From: Hyphomicrobiales bacterium
GTDB taxonomy: Bacteria; Pseudomonadota; Alphaproteobacteria; Rhizobiales; Beijerinckiaceae
Direction of reading: 5' to 3'
Assembly: GCA_027489535.1 (NCBI GenBank)
Contig: JAIXZO010000012.1
Span: 1-64,000, forward strand
DNA length: 64,000 nucleotides
In this document: positions 63,483 through 64,000 of the stretch, piece after piece
Layout: every line of letters begins with the position of its first letter
Position numbering within the stretch: position 1 is the stretch's first letter
Notes under the pieces: generated by a model
What the model was told of the DNA's origin: nothing
The model's input: only the letters and a program-made list of their open reading frames with translations
The model's database searches: none
Translations under genes and position numbers: made by a program

Positions 63483-63881
63483 ATGTCGTCATCCCGCCCC
63501 CGCTCCGAAAAATTCGAAAAAGGCCTCAAGACGCGGCGCGCCGTTCTCGGCTCCGACTACGTCGAAAAATCCCTCGGTCAGGCCGACGATTTCAGCTGGC
63601 CGCTGCAGCAGCTCGTCACCGAATTCTGCTGGGACGAAATCTGGAACCGCCCGGGTCTCGACCGCCGCAGCCGCAGCCTGCTCAATCTCGGCATGCTGTC
63701 CGCGCTCGGCCGCCAACATGAATTGAAGATCCATATTCAAGGGGCGCTCCGCAACGGCCTCACGAAGGAGGAGCTTCAGGAGGCGTTGCTGCAGGTCCTG
63801 ATCTATTGCGGCGCTCCGGCCGCCATCGACGCCTTCCGCACGGCGAAGGAAGCGCTGCGCGACATGGAAGCGGCCGACTGA
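63483..63881 (+). CDS. Carboxymuconolactone decarboxylase-family protein (4-CMD-like)
   Basis: 132 residues of the carboxymuconolactone decarboxylase/AhpD family, closest in feel to PcaC-type 4-carboxymuconolactone decarboxylases. ALGRQHELKIHIQGALRNG contains the conserved Glu and His, and IYCGAPAAIDAFRTA matches the C-terminal helix. ATG 63483 has AAAGGA upstream. It is the last complete gene of the unit. Membership of PcaC itself is not certain. Confidence 0.85.
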   Translation: MSSSRPRSEKFEKGLKTRRAVLGSDYVEKSLGQADDFSWPLQQLVTEFCWDEIWNRPGLDRRSRSLLNLGMLSALGRQHELKIHIQGALRNGLTKEELQEALLQVLIYCGAPAAIDAFRTAKEALRDMEAAD

Positions 63882-63982
63882 GAAGACGGCTTTCGCGCCG
63901 GGGTTCGCACGCCGCCTTTGTGTCGCCATCGTTCCCGCTCCACATCGGTGCCGGTGAAATCGCCGGGGCGGGAGGAGCGGTC

Positions 63983-64000
63983 ATGACCTTCGCGAAAGCC
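63983..64000 (+). CDS. Start of an unidentified gene (cut by the window edge)
   Basis: ATG at 63983 with GGGAGGAG nine bases upstream opens a frame that runs off the window after six codons. Too little is visible to name it. A partial operator-like sequence (GTGTCGCCA at 63920-63928) lies about 60 bp upstream. Confidence 0.55.

Overview
The window is a high-GC, gene-dense chromosome segment from an alphaproteobacterium, most likely Hyphomicrobiales (Rhizobiales-like). Pointers are the class I lysyl-tRNA synthetase, the DUF6460 and DUF1475-like small membrane proteins, the ligase-associated exonuclease/ATP-dependent ligase pair, a TAXI-type receptor with a C-terminal anchor, and many GntR/FCD-controlled catabolic modules with ABC and TRAP transporters. 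No insertion sequence, prophage or CRISPR array was seen.

Layout. 0-22.3 kb is mostly housekeeping: the 3' end of pnp, a cyclic-imide-hydrolase-like protein with an AMI1-like amidase, a cobalamin uptake locus (receptor, permease and ATPase on the minus strand behind a cobalamin riboswitch, with the binding protein divergent), typA, a TAXI receptor, the DNA end-processing pair, a response regulator, pyrD, an S24-like repressor, a TSUP permease, lysK, tRNA-Arg(ACG) and a LOG-family protein. 22.3-33.2 kb is a LysR-flanked cluster with two related binding proteins, one ATPase, one permease, two paralogous cyclic-amide hydrolases, a deaminase-like amidohydrolase, an SDR and an ornithine-cyclodeaminase-like protein; this looks like uptake and opening of a ureide, hydantoin or pyrimidine-like compound. 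33.8-40.4 kb is a D-amino-acid aminotransferase divergent from a peptide-type ABC transporter. 40.7-53.4 kb is a CoA-ester catabolic region: two paralogous GntR regulators, two SDR/lactonase/hydrolase-type enzymes, two thiolase-fold/DUF35 pairs, a pair of class III CoA-transferase genes and a fused double-length version of the same pair. 53.4-64 kb is a TRAP transporter plus an M29/NicX-like metalloenzyme, hydrolases, an amidohydrolase, a D-2-hydroxyacid dehydrogenase and a carboxymuconolactone-decarboxylase-like protein around a GntR regulator.

Main observations. The last region carries six copies of an inverted repeat, AGTGT-NN-ACACT (some imperfect). They lie in front of every transcription unit of the cluster, in pairs, and the two members of each pair are close to a whole number of helical turns apart (147, 53 and 157 bp). 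This defines a likely operator and a regulon of about ten or eleven genes. Several enzymes in the catabolic half have lost textbook catalytic residues: Cys-less thiolase-fold proteins, Asp-less CoA-transferase subunits, and an alpha/beta hydrolase with Ala in place of the nucleophile. Together they look like a set of uncharacterised CoA-dependent and ring-cleavage pathways. The substrates cannot be named from sequence alone.
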